Part shown: positions 1-9,209 of the stretch, in pieces
Position numbering within the stretch: the stretch's first letter is position 1
Layout: each line of letters begins with the position of its first letter
DNA from: Planctomycetota bacterium
GTDB taxonomy: Bacteria; Planctomycetota; Planctomycetia; Planctomycetales; Planctomycetaceae
DNA length: 37,195 bases
Reading direction: 5' to 3'
Assembly (NCBI GenBank): GCA_018242565.1
Contig: JAFEBR010000055.1
Span: forward strand, 1-37,195
The notes under the pieces: generated by a model
Seen by the model: the letters and a program-made list of their open reading frames with translations, nothing else
Database searches by the model: none
What the model was told of the DNA's origin: nothing
Made by a program: the position numbers and the translations under genes

Positions 1-466
1 GGGCGTTGGATCGACGGAGCGATCCACGACTTTGAAAAATTGGAATTCTTTGGCAGAACGTGGGAAAAACGAGGGATTCTCAGATCGGCGGTCAGGCCGG
101 GGAACAGACCCCGTTACACAACCAGCTTCCCCCCCCGTACGGGTGCCTTTCGTGTGGTTCGTTTATTTCGTGGTTTGAAACCGTTTCGGTAAGGACGCGG
201 TCCTCTGCCACGGGACAAAAGACGGGTGTTGGCAGGGGGGGCGGGTTGGTGGTTGTGGTCGCCGGGGGTGAACGGGCGTTGGATCGACGGAGCGATCCAC
301 GACTTTGAAAAATTGGAATTCTTTGGCAGAACGTGGGAAAAACGAGGGATTCTCAGATCGGCGGTCAGGCCGGGGACCACGCCCCGTTACACAACCAACA
401 TCCCCCCCCGTCCGGGTGCTTTTCCTGCGGTTCGTGTATTTCGTGGTTTGAAACCGTTTCGGTAAG
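1..466. repeat. Tandem 273-bp non-coding repeat, about 1.7 copies
   Basis: Positions 1-193 and 274-466 align with no net gap at an exact offset of 273 bases. They differ by scattered substitutions, mainly in the C-rich stretch near 130 and 400. Each copy carries a small dyad (GGATCG, 6-base loop, CGATCC), a run of eight or more C, and a phrase ending in TTTCGTGG. The first copy begins at the window edge, so the array may extend to the left. The unaligned spacer (194-273) is GC-rich and shows no convincing gene. Short open frames here run through both copies and look like chance. No protein, tRNA or CRISPR pattern was seen. Confidence 0.85.
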
Positions 467-553
467 AGCCCGAACCCCGGCCTGTGAACGCTGATTGAAT
501 TGCAGTAACATTGGGACTCCGTCACTGTCCCAATTGGAAGCGAAATCATCGAA

Positions 554-2455
554 GTGCCGCACCGTTACCTGCTCGGCGCCGGGAGTGGGTTAGCGGTTCT
601 CGTCGTCGCCGCTGGTTTATTCTTCCGGTTCGGGGCACCGCCTGCCGTGCCGTCTGGCCCGCCACCTGCCATGGACCGTGCGCCTCTCCCCAACCTCCCC
701 CTCGAAAAGCCAACCGGTGGCTACGTGGGCTCGGCGGCTTGCCAGAGTTGCCACCCGAACCAACACGGCAGTTGGCATGAATCCTACCACCGCACGATGA
801 CCCAGGTCGCCACAGAAGAAAGCGTCGTTGGCGACTTCAACAATGTCCGCCTCTCAGGCAAGGATCTGGATGTCCGCCTGTTCAAGGAGGATGGACGGTT
901 CAAGGTGGAAATGAGCCTGAACCATTCGCCGACGACACGCGTCTACACCGTGGTCATGACGACCGGCTCCCATATTCGGCAAGCATACTGGCTGGCCGAT
1001 CCGCCCGACCGGGAGCTCATGTTACTGCCTTACATGTATCTGCGGGCCGAACAACGCTGGATTCCACGCCCGTCCGGATACATCACCAAAAATGGGCAGG
1101 CTGACAGCTCTGAGCTGGCCGCGTTCCGGAGCGAGAAAGGGAGGTGGTCGCAAGTTTGCATCAGGTGCCACACCACGCACGGACAGGCGAACCCGATCGA
1201 TCAATCCCTGGCGACGCCGCGCGTCGCGGAGTTGGGCATCTCCTGTGAGGCCTGTCATGGTCCCGGTGCAGCGCACATCGAGGCGACGCGCCGCCCTGAC
1301 GCGGGACAAGAGGCCCTGACCAGCATCGTCAACCCGGCCAAGCTGCCGCACGACCGCTCGGCCCAGGTGTGCGGACAATGTCATACCGTATTTCTCCCCC
1401 GCTCCGAAGCCGCGGGTGGCTACTGGCAAATGAACGGCAACACGTTTCGTCCGGGTGACGACTTGCTGGCCGACCGGATCTTTTATGTCGTACGCGGCCG
1501 TCTCGATCTTATGCCCGACCGCCCCGCCCACATCCCCGATCCTGTCGAGACGGGGAGTTTCTGGTCCGATGGGATGATCCGCGTCACCGGTCGCGAGTTC
1601 AGCGGGTTGATCGAGACCCCGTGTTATCAACGCGGGAGCATGTCGTGCCTGTCCTGCCATGAAATGCACCAGGACAATGGCGATCCACGCCCCCCGGCGG
1701 AGTGGGCCGCCGGCCAGCTCAAGCCGGGCATGGACGGCAATCTCGCCTGCGTGCAATGCCATAAGGAATTCGACGACGCTGCCGTGGTGGCTCAGCACTC
1801 GCACCACAAGGCCGATTCCTCGGGAAGTCGTTGTTACAACTGCCACATGCCGCATACGACCTACGGGCTGTTGAAAGCGACCCGCAGCCACATGGTCCAT
1901 TCGCCGCGAGTTGCGGATAGCCTGCAGACCGGCCGACCCAATGCCTGCAACCTGTGCCATCTGGATCAGACGCTGGCCTGGACGGCTGAAAAACTGGCGC
2001 TCTGGTACCAACAGCCCCTGCCGAAGCTGCCGGCGGATGAGGCGAATATTGCCGCGTCGGTGCTCTGGGCGCTCCGCGGCGACGCCGGTCAGCGAGCGTT
2101 GACTGCCTGGAGTTTCGGCTGGGCCGATGCACACCAGGCGTCCGGGAACAACTGGCAGGCGCCGTTTCTGGGGCAGCTCCTGGACGATCGTTACAATGCC
2201 GTGCGGTTCATCGCCCATCGGTCGTTGCGGCGTTTACCCGGATTTGGCGACTTTGACTACGATTTCGTGGGCGCGCCGGCGATACGCTCCGCCGCTGTGG
2301 TGAACGCGCGAAAAGTGTGGCAGCAATCCCAGGACGGCCAGAAGCGGCCTTTCGCCCCCCAGACCCTCATCGACCCGACCGGCCACATCCGGGAGGCCGA
2401 TTTCCAGCGGCTGTTGCGACGACGCGACGATCGCCCCATTGAATTCGCGGAATGA
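554..2455 (+). CDS. Membrane-anchored or exported octaheme c-type cytochrome
   Basis: This is a 633-residue protein starting at GTG. An N-terminal hydrophobic segment (about residues 5-27) should anchor or export it. Eight CXXCH heme-binding motifs are visible near residues 63, 202, 231, 273, 365, 399, 427 and 465, so eight covalent hemes are expected on the outer face of the membrane. The spacing resembles cytochrome c554/NrfA-like multiheme proteins, but I cannot place it in a characterised enzyme family. The last 150 residues lack heme motifs and look helical, perhaps HEAT-like. A role in electron transfer is inferred from the hemes; donor and acceptor are unknown. It stands alone, and no cytochrome maturation genes are nearby. 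The Shine-Dalgarno sequence is weak. Confidence 0.9.
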   Translation: MPHRYLLGAGSGLAVLVVAAGLFFRFGAPPAVPSGPPPAMDRAPLPNLPLEKPTGGYVGSAACQSCHPNQHGSWHESYHRTMTQVATEESVVGDFNNVRLSGKDLDVRLFKEDGRFKVEMSLNHSPTTRVYTVVMTTGSHIRQAYWLADPPDRELMLLPYMYLRAEQRWIPRPSGYITKNGQADSSELAAFRSEKGRWSQVCIRCHTTHGQANPIDQSLATPRVAELGISCEACHGPGAAHIEATRRPDAGQEALTSIVNPAKLPHDRSAQVCGQCHTVFLPRSEAAGGYWQMNGNTFRPGDDLLADRIFYVVRGRLDLMPDRPAHIPDPVETGSFWSDGMIRVTGREFSGLIETPCYQRGSMSCLSCHEMHQDNGDPRPPAEWAAGQLKPGMDGNLACVQCHKEFDDAAVVAQHSHHKADSSGSRCYNCHMPHTTYGLLKATRSHMVHSPRVADSLQTGRPNACNLCHLDQTLAWTAEKLALWYQQPLPKLPADEANIAASVLWALRGDAGQRALTAWSFGWADAHQASGNNWQAPFLGQLLDDRYNAVRFIAHRSLRRLPGFGDFDYDFVGAPAIRSAAVVNARKVWQQSQDGQKRPFAPQTLIDPTGHIREADFQRLLRRRDDRPIEFAE

Positions 2456-2668
2456 AATGATTCGGAACCAGCGGCTGTTTCGGTCCCGTGTTCAACACCG
2501 ACGACGATCCACAGTTCGCAAGTGAAGCCAGAGTTCCGAACCTGTCATCGAGGTCATCCATGCTCGCACGGATTGCCAGCGTTCTGGGCGAACGCGGCGA
2601 CTTCGCGCGTTTCCAGCGTCAAGGGATGATTCCATGAAAGACGGTCCGTCGCGGGCGAATCGGCATGG

Positions 2669-2697
2669 GTGACTTCCCCGGGGGGGGCGTGTATACT
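2669..2697 (+). promoter_or_regulatory. Candidate promoter for the dehydrogenase-dapA operon
   Basis: GTGACT (2669-2674) and TATACT (2692-2697) are separated by 17 bases and match the sigma-70 -35 and -10 consensus at four and five positions. Transcription would start near 2704, which favours the ATG at 2762 as the start of the next gene over an in-frame GTG at 2669. This is a consensus match only. The rest of the 2456-2761 gap shows nothing I recognise. Confidence 0.45.
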
Positions 2698-2761
2698 CGC
2701 CAGTCCGCCGGTTTTCGGCGCAGGCTCTCCCAATTTCCTCGTTGAAAGTCTGTTCGGCAGT

Positions 2762-3694
2762 ATGTCTGTACCTACGATTGCACCTGGAAAAACCCGGATT
2801 GGCTGGATTGGCACGGGGGTCATGGGGGTCAGCATGGCAGGACACCTGATGTCCGCCGGTTTTGCCACCACGGTCTACAATCGCCGTAAGGAAAAAGCCG
2901 AGGCCCTGCTGGCCAAAGGGGCCCAGTGGGGGGCCACACCGAAAGCCGTCGCCGAGGCGTCGGATGTCGTGTTTTCCATCGTCGGTTTTCCCAGCGACGT
3001 GCGGGAAGTCATGCTGGGGGCCGAGGGAGCGCTGGCCGGCTCGAAACCGGGGAACATTCTGGTCGACATGACGACGAGCGAGCCTTCGCTGGCCGTCGAA
3101 ATCCACAAAGCGGCCCAGGCCCGCGGGGTCCACAGCATCGACGCGCCGGTTTCTGGCGGAGATATCGGTGCCCGCGAAGCCCGGCTGTCGATCATGATCG
3201 GTGGTGACAAAGCCATCTCCGAAGCACTGACACCCTGCTGGAACGCGATGGGCAAAACCATCGTCCATCAAGGGGGACCAGGGGCCGGGCAGCACACCAA
3301 AATGGCCAATCAGATTCTGATTGCCACCAACATGATTGGTGTCTGCGAAGCCCTGCTTTACGGCTACAAAGCCGGGCTCGATCTGCCCACCCTGTTGCAG
3401 TCGGTCGGCCCCGGCGCGGCAGGAAGCTGGTCGCTGTCGAACCTGGGTCCGCGGATCATGAACAACAACTTCGATCCCGGCTTTTTCGTAGAACACTTTA
3501 TCAAGGATATGGGCATTGCCCACGACGAAGCCAAACGAATGGGGCTGAGTCTGCCGGGGCTGGCCCTGTCGCATCAATTGTATCTGGCGGTCAAAGCTCA
3601 AGGGCACGGGCGCGACGGAACTCACGCACTGCAACTGGCTCTGGCCAAACTGGCTGGCATAGACTGGAGAAATCGGAACGCTCATGGCAACTAA
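2762..3694 (+). CDS. NAD(P)-dependent beta-hydroxyacid dehydrogenase (3-hydroxyisobutyrate / tartronate semialdehyde reductase family)
   Basis: From the ATG at 2762 this is a 310-residue protein, close to the usual 290-300 of the family. The N-terminal Rossmann motif GWIGTGVMG, followed by MAGHLM, is the classic signature of 3-hydroxyisobutyrate dehydrogenase-like enzymes. The segment [12 protein letters not shown] matches the conserved substrate-binding loop, and [13 protein letters not shown] carries the catalytic lysine region. These enzymes reversibly oxidise small beta-hydroxyacids with NAD(P) in the cytoplasm. The substrate cannot be read from sequence. A longer frame from 2669 would overlap a likely promoter, so the shorter start is preferred. 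The gene overlaps dapA by 11 bases, which suggests co-translation and perhaps a linked role in handling small keto or hydroxy acids. Confidence 0.9.
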   Translation: MSVPTIAPGKTRIGWIGTGVMGVSMAGHLMSAGFATTVYNRRKEKAEALLAKGAQWGATPKAVAEASDVVFSIVGFPSDVREVMLGAEGALAGSKPGNILVDMTTSEPSLAVEIHKAAQARGVHSIDAPVSGGDIGAREARLSIMIGGDKAISEALTPCWNAMGKTIVHQGGPGAGQHTKMANQILIATNMIGVCEALLYGYKAGLDLPTLLQSVGPGAAGSWSLSNLGPRIMNNNFDPGFFVEHFIKDMGIAHDEAKRMGLSLPGLALSHQLYLAVKAQGHGRDGTHALQLALAKLAGIDWRNRNAHGN

Positions 3695-4571
3695 GGGTGA
3701 ACAATTCGCAGGGCTGACGGTGGCCCTGGTGACGCCGTTTCGTGATCAGGCGGTGGATGAAGCCGCTTTGCGGAAGATGGTCGACTGGCATGTCGCCCAG
3801 GGGACCGACTGTGTCAGCCCCGTGGGCACGACAGGCGAATGCCCCACGCTGTCGCACGACGAGCACGAACGGGTCATCGCGGTCGTCTGTGAGCAGGCCG
3901 CCGGTCGGGTGAAAGTTGTGGCGGGCACGGGGTCGAACAGCACGCGCGAAGCGGTGCGGCTGACCAAATTCGCTCAGAAAGTCGGGGCCGATGGCGCCCT
4001 GATGGTCGCCCCCTACTACAACAAACCGACCCAGGAAGGTTTCTACCAGCATTACAAAGCAGTCACCGAAGAGTGCGACCTGCCGATCATGCTGTACAAT
4101 ATCCCTGGGCGCACGGCGAAGAACATGGAGCCGGAAACGATCGCCCGCATTGGCGAACTCCCCTCGGTCGTCGCCATCAAGGAATCGACGGGGTCGATGG
4201 ATCAGGCGTCACAGATCGCCGCGTTGAGCAAATTGACCATTCTGTCGGGGGACGACAGCCTGACCTTGCCTTTACTGGCTCTGGGAGGCCGGGGAGTCGT
4301 GTCGGTCGTGGGGAACATCGTGCCGCGCGACGTCAAAGCCATGATCTCGGCGTTCGAGGCGGGAAACATCGCCGAAGCACAGAAGTGGCATTTCAAACTC
4401 TTCCCGCTGTGCCGTGACCTGTTGGGACTCTCGACCAATCCGATTCCCATCAAGGGCGCCATGAAGGTGCTGGGACGCGACACGGGTGAAGTGCGGCTGC
4501 CGATGACCTCGTTGAGTGCCGCGGAAGAGCAGAAGCTCATCGGAACCTTGCGGACTTACGGATTGCTCTGA
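3684..4571 (+). CDS. dapA: 4-hydroxy-tetrahydrodipicolinate synthase (DapA)
   Basis: The 295-residue protein has the typical length and all the main motifs of the family. GTTGECPTL is the pyruvate-binding threonine pair region, YYNKPTQEG and YNIPGRT hold active-site tyrosine and the carboxylate-binding arginine, and IKEST carries the Schiff-base lysine. The enzyme condenses pyruvate with aspartate semialdehyde, the first committed step of lysine and diaminopimelate synthesis. Its start lies inside the end of the upstream dehydrogenase gene (11-base overlap). The wider family includes other pyruvate aldolases and keto-deoxy-sugar-acid dehydratases. The intact arginine motif supports DapA, though the pairing with a hydroxyacid dehydrogenase leaves a sugar-acid role possible. 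Confidence 0.88.
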   Translation: MATKGEQFAGLTVALVTPFRDQAVDEAALRKMVDWHVAQGTDCVSPVGTTGECPTLSHDEHERVIAVVCEQAAGRVKVVAGTGSNSTREAVRLTKFAQKVGADGALMVAPYYNKPTQEGFYQHYKAVTEECDLPIMLYNIPGRTAKNMEPETIARIGELPSVVAIKESTGSMDQASQIAALSKLTILSGDDSLTLPLLALGGRGVVSVVGNIVPRDVKAMISAFEAGNIAEAQKWHFKLFPLCRDLLGLSTNPIPIKGAMKVLGRDTGEVRLPMTSLSAAEEQKLIGTLRTYGLL

Positions 4572-4643
4572 TTGGCAGGGGTAGCGGGTATCGAAGATTT
4601 GTTCGCGCGTCGTCTTGTTCGAGCGTCTTAGAGGAGTTGCACC

Positions 4644-5945
4644 GTGGTATTCGGACTGTTCGGGGGTAAGGGCCGCAATGAACCGGAAGAGGAAGAAGAC
4701 GACGTCGAACCAGTCAGTTTTCTGGGTCCTCTCAACGGTCAGGAAGTCAACCTGAAGGCGAACGGCCGGCTGGTGGAAGCCGGCTTGTTGCGAGCCAAAG
4801 ACCTGATCACCGACGCCATGGAACGACGGGCCGATTCGGTCCGCATCGATCCCAAAGGAGCGCAATCGGTCGTCACGATCTTCGTGGATGGCATGCCATA
4901 TCCGGGTGGCAAGCTGGGAAAAACCGAAGCCAACGCCATTACCCAGATGTTGAAGCTGCTGTCGGGCCTGGACATCAAAGAACGCAAGACCGTGCAGGTC
5001 GGCGGGATCAAGGCCGAGTTCGACGAGAAGAAGTACACGCTGGGCATCAAGTCGATTCCCGTCGCCGAAGGCGAACGCCTGCTGGTGCGGATTAACGACA
5101 ACAAGGCGAAGCTCGAAACTCCCAGCGATCTGGGCATGGGGGAACCCATGCGGTTGAAGCTGCGCGAGTTGTGTCAGGATCCGGGGGTTGTGCTGGTCTG
5201 CGGTCCCCCCAACTCGGGGTTGTCGACCTCGTTCTTCGGGGTGGTCCGCAATATCGACGCCTACATCTACACGATTTACACCATCTGCGATCTGGAAGGT
5301 CGCTCGATGATTCAAACGACCGCGATGGATCGCGAGCCGGGTGAAACACTTGATCTGTCGATTACGAAAGCCGCCCGCCGCGAAGCGAACGTGCTCGTGT
5401 GCGAACCACTCAAGACCAGCGAAGTCGCCAAGACCATGCTGGCCCGGCACGAATCGATCAACATGCTGGCCGAGATGTCGGCCAAAGACACCGCCTCGGC
5501 TCTGCTGCAGCTCCTGGAATGGGTGGGAGACCCGGCTCTCGTGGCGGCCGGCCTGAAGGGCATTCTGACACAAAAGCTGGTCCGCACGCTCTGTTCGGAA
5601 TGCAAGCTGGCCTACAAGCCCAAGGCGGAATTCCTGAAAAAACTGGGACTGCCCGTCGACACGCCGATGCTGTATCGCAAGCCACCTGAACCCGCGGAAG
5701 GGAGCCAGGAAGAAGAGTGCGAGAAGTGCGGAGGCATGGGGTATTACGGACGCACGATGATGTTCGAACTCCTGGAAATCAGCGAAGGCATGAAACAGAC
5801 GATCCAGTCGAAACCCGATGCCAACGCGATCCGTGCCCAGATGCGAAAAGACAAGATGGTGACATTGCAACAGGACGGCCTGCGACTGGTCGCCGAAGGG
5901 CGGACATCGCTCGAAGAATTGCAGCGCGTCTTTAAGCCCGCCTAA
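4644..5945 (+). CDS. GspE/PilB-like secretion ATPase homologue with degenerate nucleotide-binding motifs
   Basis: The 433-residue protein starts at GTG, with GAGGAG about seven bases upstream. It follows the layout of type II secretion / type IV pilus ATPases: an acidic N-terminus (15-20), an N2-like domain (about 45-155), the ATPase core (about 165-320) and a C-terminal four-cysteine zinc motif (CSEC near 317, CEKCGG near 359). The expected Walker A reads GPPNSGLS (187-194), with leucine where the catalytic lysine should be. The Walker B region reads NVLVCEPLK instead of the usual GEIRD form. The frame is otherwise intact. It probably cannot hydrolyse ATP in the usual way and may be a structural or regulatory partner. 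No other secretion or pilus gene is in the window. Confidence 0.82.
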   Translation: MVFGLFGGKGRNEPEEEEDDVEPVSFLGPLNGQEVNLKANGRLVEAGLLRAKDLITDAMERRADSVRIDPKGAQSVVTIFVDGMPYPGGKLGKTEANAITQMLKLLSGLDIKERKTVQVGGIKAEFDEKKYTLGIKSIPVAEGERLLVRINDNKAKLETPSDLGMGEPMRLKLRELCQDPGVVLVCGPPNSGLSTSFFGVVRNIDAYIYTIYTICDLEGRSMIQTTAMDREPGETLDLSITKAARREANVLVCEPLKTSEVAKTMLARHESINMLAEMSAKDTASALLQLLEWVGDPALVAAGLKGILTQKLVRTLCSECKLAYKPKAEFLKKLGLPVDTPMLYRKPPEPAEGSQEEECEKCGGMGYYGRTMMFELLEISEGMKQTIQSKPDANAIRAQMRKDKMVTLQQDGLRLVAEGRTSLEELQRVFKPA

Positions 5946-5960
5946 GCCCGCCTAAGCCCG
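5934..5960. repeat. 10-bp direct repeat across a stop codon
   Basis: The unit AAGCCCGCCT occurs twice in tandem, followed by a partial third copy. The TAA stop of the GspE-like gene falls inside it. It probably arose by slippage. The following stretch to 6226 (about 270 bases) contains no gene I can support. Confidence 0.7.
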
Positions 5961-6226
5961 AGGTGCCCAGGCCGGCAGCGGCGGAATATGTGGGTGGCTT
6001 TTATCCCGCGCAGGTCGGAACGGTCCGTGGCGGGAATTGGCTTTGACTTCAGCGGAAACCCCGGCGGGCGGTGTTCGGCATATACGGTGCCGAGTCTGGT
6101 GGTGTCGGCCGGGCCGCGACGACCGCCCCGTCGCAGCGGGCCGTGGTCCGAATGGAATCCGTGGCAGCACCACTCGAACAGCCTGAAACGAAGCGCGCGA
6201 GGCGTCTGCAATCGGGAACAGTTGTC

Positions 6227-7888
6227 ATGCAGAAATCCAGCAGCACACTTGGCACGCGCGCGGCCTGGATCAGTCCCGCCATGGTCGCTGTGTGTGCGTG
6301 GGTGGCAGTCGTGCTGGCACTCGACCCGGCTGGAGATCATCCGCAGGCCTGGTCAGGCCCGGGACTGACGGTCGATGAATCGTTCAATGTGGCCCAGGGA
6401 GTCAATTTCGCGGATCGGCTGTTTGCGCTCGACCTGGCGGGTTTTCGAGACTTCGACCGGCGACTGCCCGACCATCCCCCGCTGGGCCGTCTCTGGATCG
6501 GCCTGTGCCACGAATTCGCCTATCTCATCTGGCCCCCGGCAGATCGCTCGGTGCCGTATTCCATCACCTGTGCCCGGACCGCCTCGGCGACCGCTTTCGG
6601 CCTGCTGGTCTGGCTGGTGGGATGGTATGCCAGTCGTTGGTATGGCACGTGTGGAGGCCTCGCCGCCGGAGTGGCGACAGCGATCATGCCACGGACCTTC
6701 GGCCACGCCCATCTGGCCGCGCTGGAAACGATGGTCAACCTGACGACGGTGGGCACCATTCTGTACCTGGCCAATCGATGGGGAGACAGTACGCGAGATC
6801 CGTTCGCACCTCGTCGGCCTGAACAACATCCACACCTGTTGAACCGCTGGCCCTGGCTGACGGCGGCCGGTCTGGGTGGCTTCCTGTTCGGGCTGGCTCT
6901 CTTGACCAAGGTCCAGGCGGTCTTGCTGCCGATTCCCGTAGCCATCTGGATGCTGTGGCACTTCCGCGTGCGGGGAGCGGTCGTCACGACGATCTGGGGT
7001 CTGGTCGGCCTGGCCGTGTTTTTCGCCTGCTGGCCATATCTCTGGGACGCGCCGCTCGAACACTTTCGACACTACCTCGGCCGCACGACCGACCGGGCCG
7101 TGCTGTACGTCTGGTACTTTGGGGAGTCGATCGCCGATCGCGATGTCCCCTGGCATTACCCGTGGCTCATGTTTCTGGTAACCGTTCCCGCCGGTTTGCA
7201 TCTGCTGGGAGCCTGGGGTCTGGCGGGACCGCACGGCCGGGCGTGGGGGCAGCGACGTGAACAACTGCTCCTGGCCTGCGGACTCTTTCCACTGGTTGTG
7301 TTCAGCGTGCCAGGGGTCGCTGTCTACGATGGCGAACGGCTCTTCAGTTTTGTGTTCCCGCTGTGGGCCGTGCTGATCGGACGCGGAGCGGCCGGCTTCC
7401 ACAATTGGTTGGCCGCACGCCGACCGCCCCACCTGGCGACGCTGGTCCTGAGTCTGTTTCTGGCAGTGCAGGCGTATCCGCTCTGGGCGCTGGCGCCGGC
7501 CTGGCTGAGTTACTACAACCTGGGAACCGGTGGTTTGCCGGGAGCCACCCAGTGGGGGTTAGAAACTTCATACTGGGGCGATGGCCTGACGCGCCCGCTG
7601 CTCGACGAAACAGCCAGCCGAGTCGCCCCGGGCGGAACGGTCGCTGTGCTGCCCACGCTGCACGCGGCGCAGTGGGAAGAACTTCGGCGTCAATGTCCGT
7701 CGCTGAACGAACGGCAGATTCGACTGGCTCCCTGGGGCACCCCGGCAGCCGCCGAAGCCGAGTATGTGTTGCTGTTCGTCCGACCGGAATACCTGCCACC
7801 GGAAGTGCTTGAGATGTTGCATACCAAAACGCCGGTCGCCGCCTTGCGCCGCCAGGGAGTCGTCCTCGCGGCATTGTTCGAACGGTAG
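6227..7888 (+). CDS. GT39/PMT-like integral membrane glycosyltransferase
   Basis: This is a polytopic membrane protein of 553 residues from the ATG at 6227, which has a GGGA element ten bases upstream. In-frame starts also exist at 6152 (ATG) and 6071 (GTG). About ten hydrophobic segments are visible. After the first (about residues 15-33) comes an external loop with the Asp-Glu pair in GLTVDESFN, typical of GT-C fold enzymes (dolichyl- or undecaprenyl-phosphate sugar users such as PMT and ArnT). A second loop has DHPPLGRLW, another family-like motif. It would transfer a sugar from a lipid carrier to an acceptor outside the membrane; both are unknown. It converges with the next gene, 56 bases apart, without a clear terminator. 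Confidence 0.82.
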   Translation: MQKSSSTLGTRAAWISPAMVAVCAWVAVVLALDPAGDHPQAWSGPGLTVDESFNVAQGVNFADRLFALDLAGFRDFDRRLPDHPPLGRLWIGLCHEFAYLIWPPADRSVPYSITCARTASATAFGLLVWLVGWYASRWYGTCGGLAAGVATAIMPRTFGHAHLAALETMVNLTTVGTILYLANRWGDSTRDPFAPRRPEQHPHLLNRWPWLTAAGLGGFLFGLALLTKVQAVLLPIPVAIWMLWHFRVRGAVVTTIWGLVGLAVFFACWPYLWDAPLEHFRHYLGRTTDRAVLYVWYFGESIADRDVPWHYPWLMFLVTVPAGLHLLGAWGLAGPHGRAWGQRREQLLLACGLFPLVVFSVPGVAVYDGERLFSFVFPLWAVLIGRGAAGFHNWLAARRPPHLATLVLSLFLAVQAYPLWALAPAWLSYYNLGTGGLPGATQWGLETSYWGDGLTRPLLDETASRVAPGGTVAVLPTLHAAQWEELRRQCPSLNERQIRLAPWGTPAAAEAEYVLLFVRPEYLPPEVLEMLHTKTPVAALRRQGVVLAALFER

Positions 7889-7944
7889 CAGACACGCCGT
7901 GAGCGCGGGCCACAGCAGCCAGACTCAGGCGGACTCAAGCACCA

Positions 7945-8952
7945 TTACGACTGCGGTACCCCGATCTGCGCGCGCAACCAGGCTGCCAGAGTATTCGCAC
8001 TCCATTGACTTGCCTTCTCAGCCACAATTTCGCGGGTGAGGCTGCCATCCGGTCGTTGGATCATCACGACCGGAAAGTACGACCGGTTTTTCGTGTCGCG
8101 AACACTGTCGACAGTCACAGACGCGACATCGGACCAGGGCACCGTCAGCGGTTCCCGACGCGGACCGCTGACAGGCAGCGTCAGCGTTTCGTTGAACCGG
8201 CTGATCACCAGGTCACGCATCGATTCGTCGAACCGGCGGGCCGTCCAGATCCCGGCCATCGCCGCGCCACACAGGACGGCCACCCAACCGCCGAGGGCCA
8301 CAGGCAGCGACGGATCCATATGGGTGGGAAATCCAATCAGGAAAATCGCAGCGAACGATCCGAAGGCGATGACCAGACCGGCGGCATGCACCGGAGACCA
8401 ACCAGCCACTGCCAGTCGCTGCTCGCATCCGTCGTCTCGCAGTTTGTATCCACCCGTCGCGGGATGCCGTACCCGCATCCAGAGACCAGCCCACAGTCCG
8501 AGCATGACCATGTTGAAGGGGGTCATGAACATCGTCAGAAACACATCGTTCCCCTCGATTCCCGGATGGAGCACAGCCGCCGCCGGGTCTTGGGGATCGT
8601 AGAACACGTCGACTGTTTGCCCGGGAACGAGGGTCTGCACCAGCGAATCGGCGAACGCCTTCGAGTTCCTTTGCAAACCCTGACGATAGGTCGTCCCTTC
8701 ATACGAAATGCCCGCCACATCGTACGAGTATTTGAGGTCGACGTAATACGAGGTCCCCTTGCCGTGGCGCACTCGCATTTCGCATTTTTGAATGAGACCG
8801 GGAACTCGCGGGAACGAGAGTGCCCGGAGCTGACGCACCGCTCCATACCCGGCCGTCACGTCGAATGCCAGCGTCAGGCCCGACCAGAACAGCGCCACGA
8901 AAGCCAGGCTCAGATTGGTCCGGAACTCATTTCCGCTGGATATGCTGGGCAT
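7945..8952 (-). CDS. DUF3592-like membrane protein
   Basis: The 335-residue protein has a first membrane segment near residues 14-34 and further ones near 138-158, 188-207 and 218-236. Between the first and second lies a beta-rich domain (about 50-130) with the pattern YSYDVAGISYEG...G..VDVFYDPQDP, characteristic of DUF3592 proteins. The C-terminal 90 residues are soluble and basic. The function of the family is unknown. It is transcribed alone, divergent from moaC. The 257-base gap to moaC holds a moaC promoter candidate and nothing else recognised. Confidence 0.8.
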   Translation of the reverse strand: MPSISSGNEFRTNLSLAFVALFWSGLTLAFDVTAGYGAVRQLRALSFPRVPGLIQKCEMRVRHGKGTSYYVDLKYSYDVAGISYEGTTYRQGLQRNSKAFADSLVQTLVPGQTVDVFYDPQDPAAAVLHPGIEGNDVFLTMFMTPFNMVMLGLWAGLWMRVRHPATGGYKLRDDGCEQRLAVAGWSPVHAAGLVIAFGSFAAIFLIGFPTHMDPSLPVALGGWVAVLCGAAMAGIWTARRFDESMRDLVISRFNETLTLPVSGPRREPLTVPWSDVASVTVDSVRDTKNRSYFPVVMIQRPDGSLTREIVAEKASQWSANTLAAWLRAQIGVPQS

Positions 8953-9138
8953 TTCGTCTCCCTTGGCCGGGCTGGGCCGAACCGCACCGTGGGCCTGGAA
9001 ACCCGATCATATCAGTCGCGACCTGGAATCCAAGACGATGAAAGCCGGTTAAACCTCGTCCCCCTCGACGGTTCCAGAGGCGGAGACTGTCAGCGGCACA
9101 ATTTCGCGGGTTTAGCCCGTGTGGTTCACCCGCCCCCG

Positions 9139-9167
9139 TTGACAACGACTTCCGCCGTCAATACTGT
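9139..9167 (+). promoter_or_regulatory. Candidate moaC promoter
   Basis: A perfect TTGACA (9139-9144) lies 17 bases before TACTGT (9162-9167), a weak -10. The predicted start of transcription is about 40 bases upstream of moaC. The assignment rests on consensus only. Confidence 0.4.
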
Positions 9168-9209
9168 CACTGGGTATTTTATCCCCACTTTCCGCCCAAA
9201 TCCTCCAGT

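Noticed and set aside
1-466. Left-edge repeats as a CRISPR array
   Set aside because: The repeat is far too long and there are no short unique spacers or cas genes.
1022-2218. Long minus-strand open frame opposite the octaheme cytochrome
   Set aside because: The plus strand encodes eight heme motifs. The antisense frame has no recognisable domain.
2560-2638. Small 25-codon plus-strand frame
   Set aside because: It has no Shine-Dalgarno, no membrane segment and no other support.
2492-3685. Long minus-strand open frame opposite the dehydrogenase
   Set aside because: The dehydrogenase motifs on the plus strand are complete. The antisense frame has no motif or ribosome site.
5199-5232. Degenerate Walker A in the GspE-like gene as a sequencing error
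   Set aside because: The frame is intact and the Walker B region is independently altered, so a base error is unlikely.
4272-5870. Long minus-strand open frame opposite dapA and the GspE-like gene
   Set aside because: It spans two clear genes on the other strand, and its composition is typical of antisense frames in GC-rich DNA.
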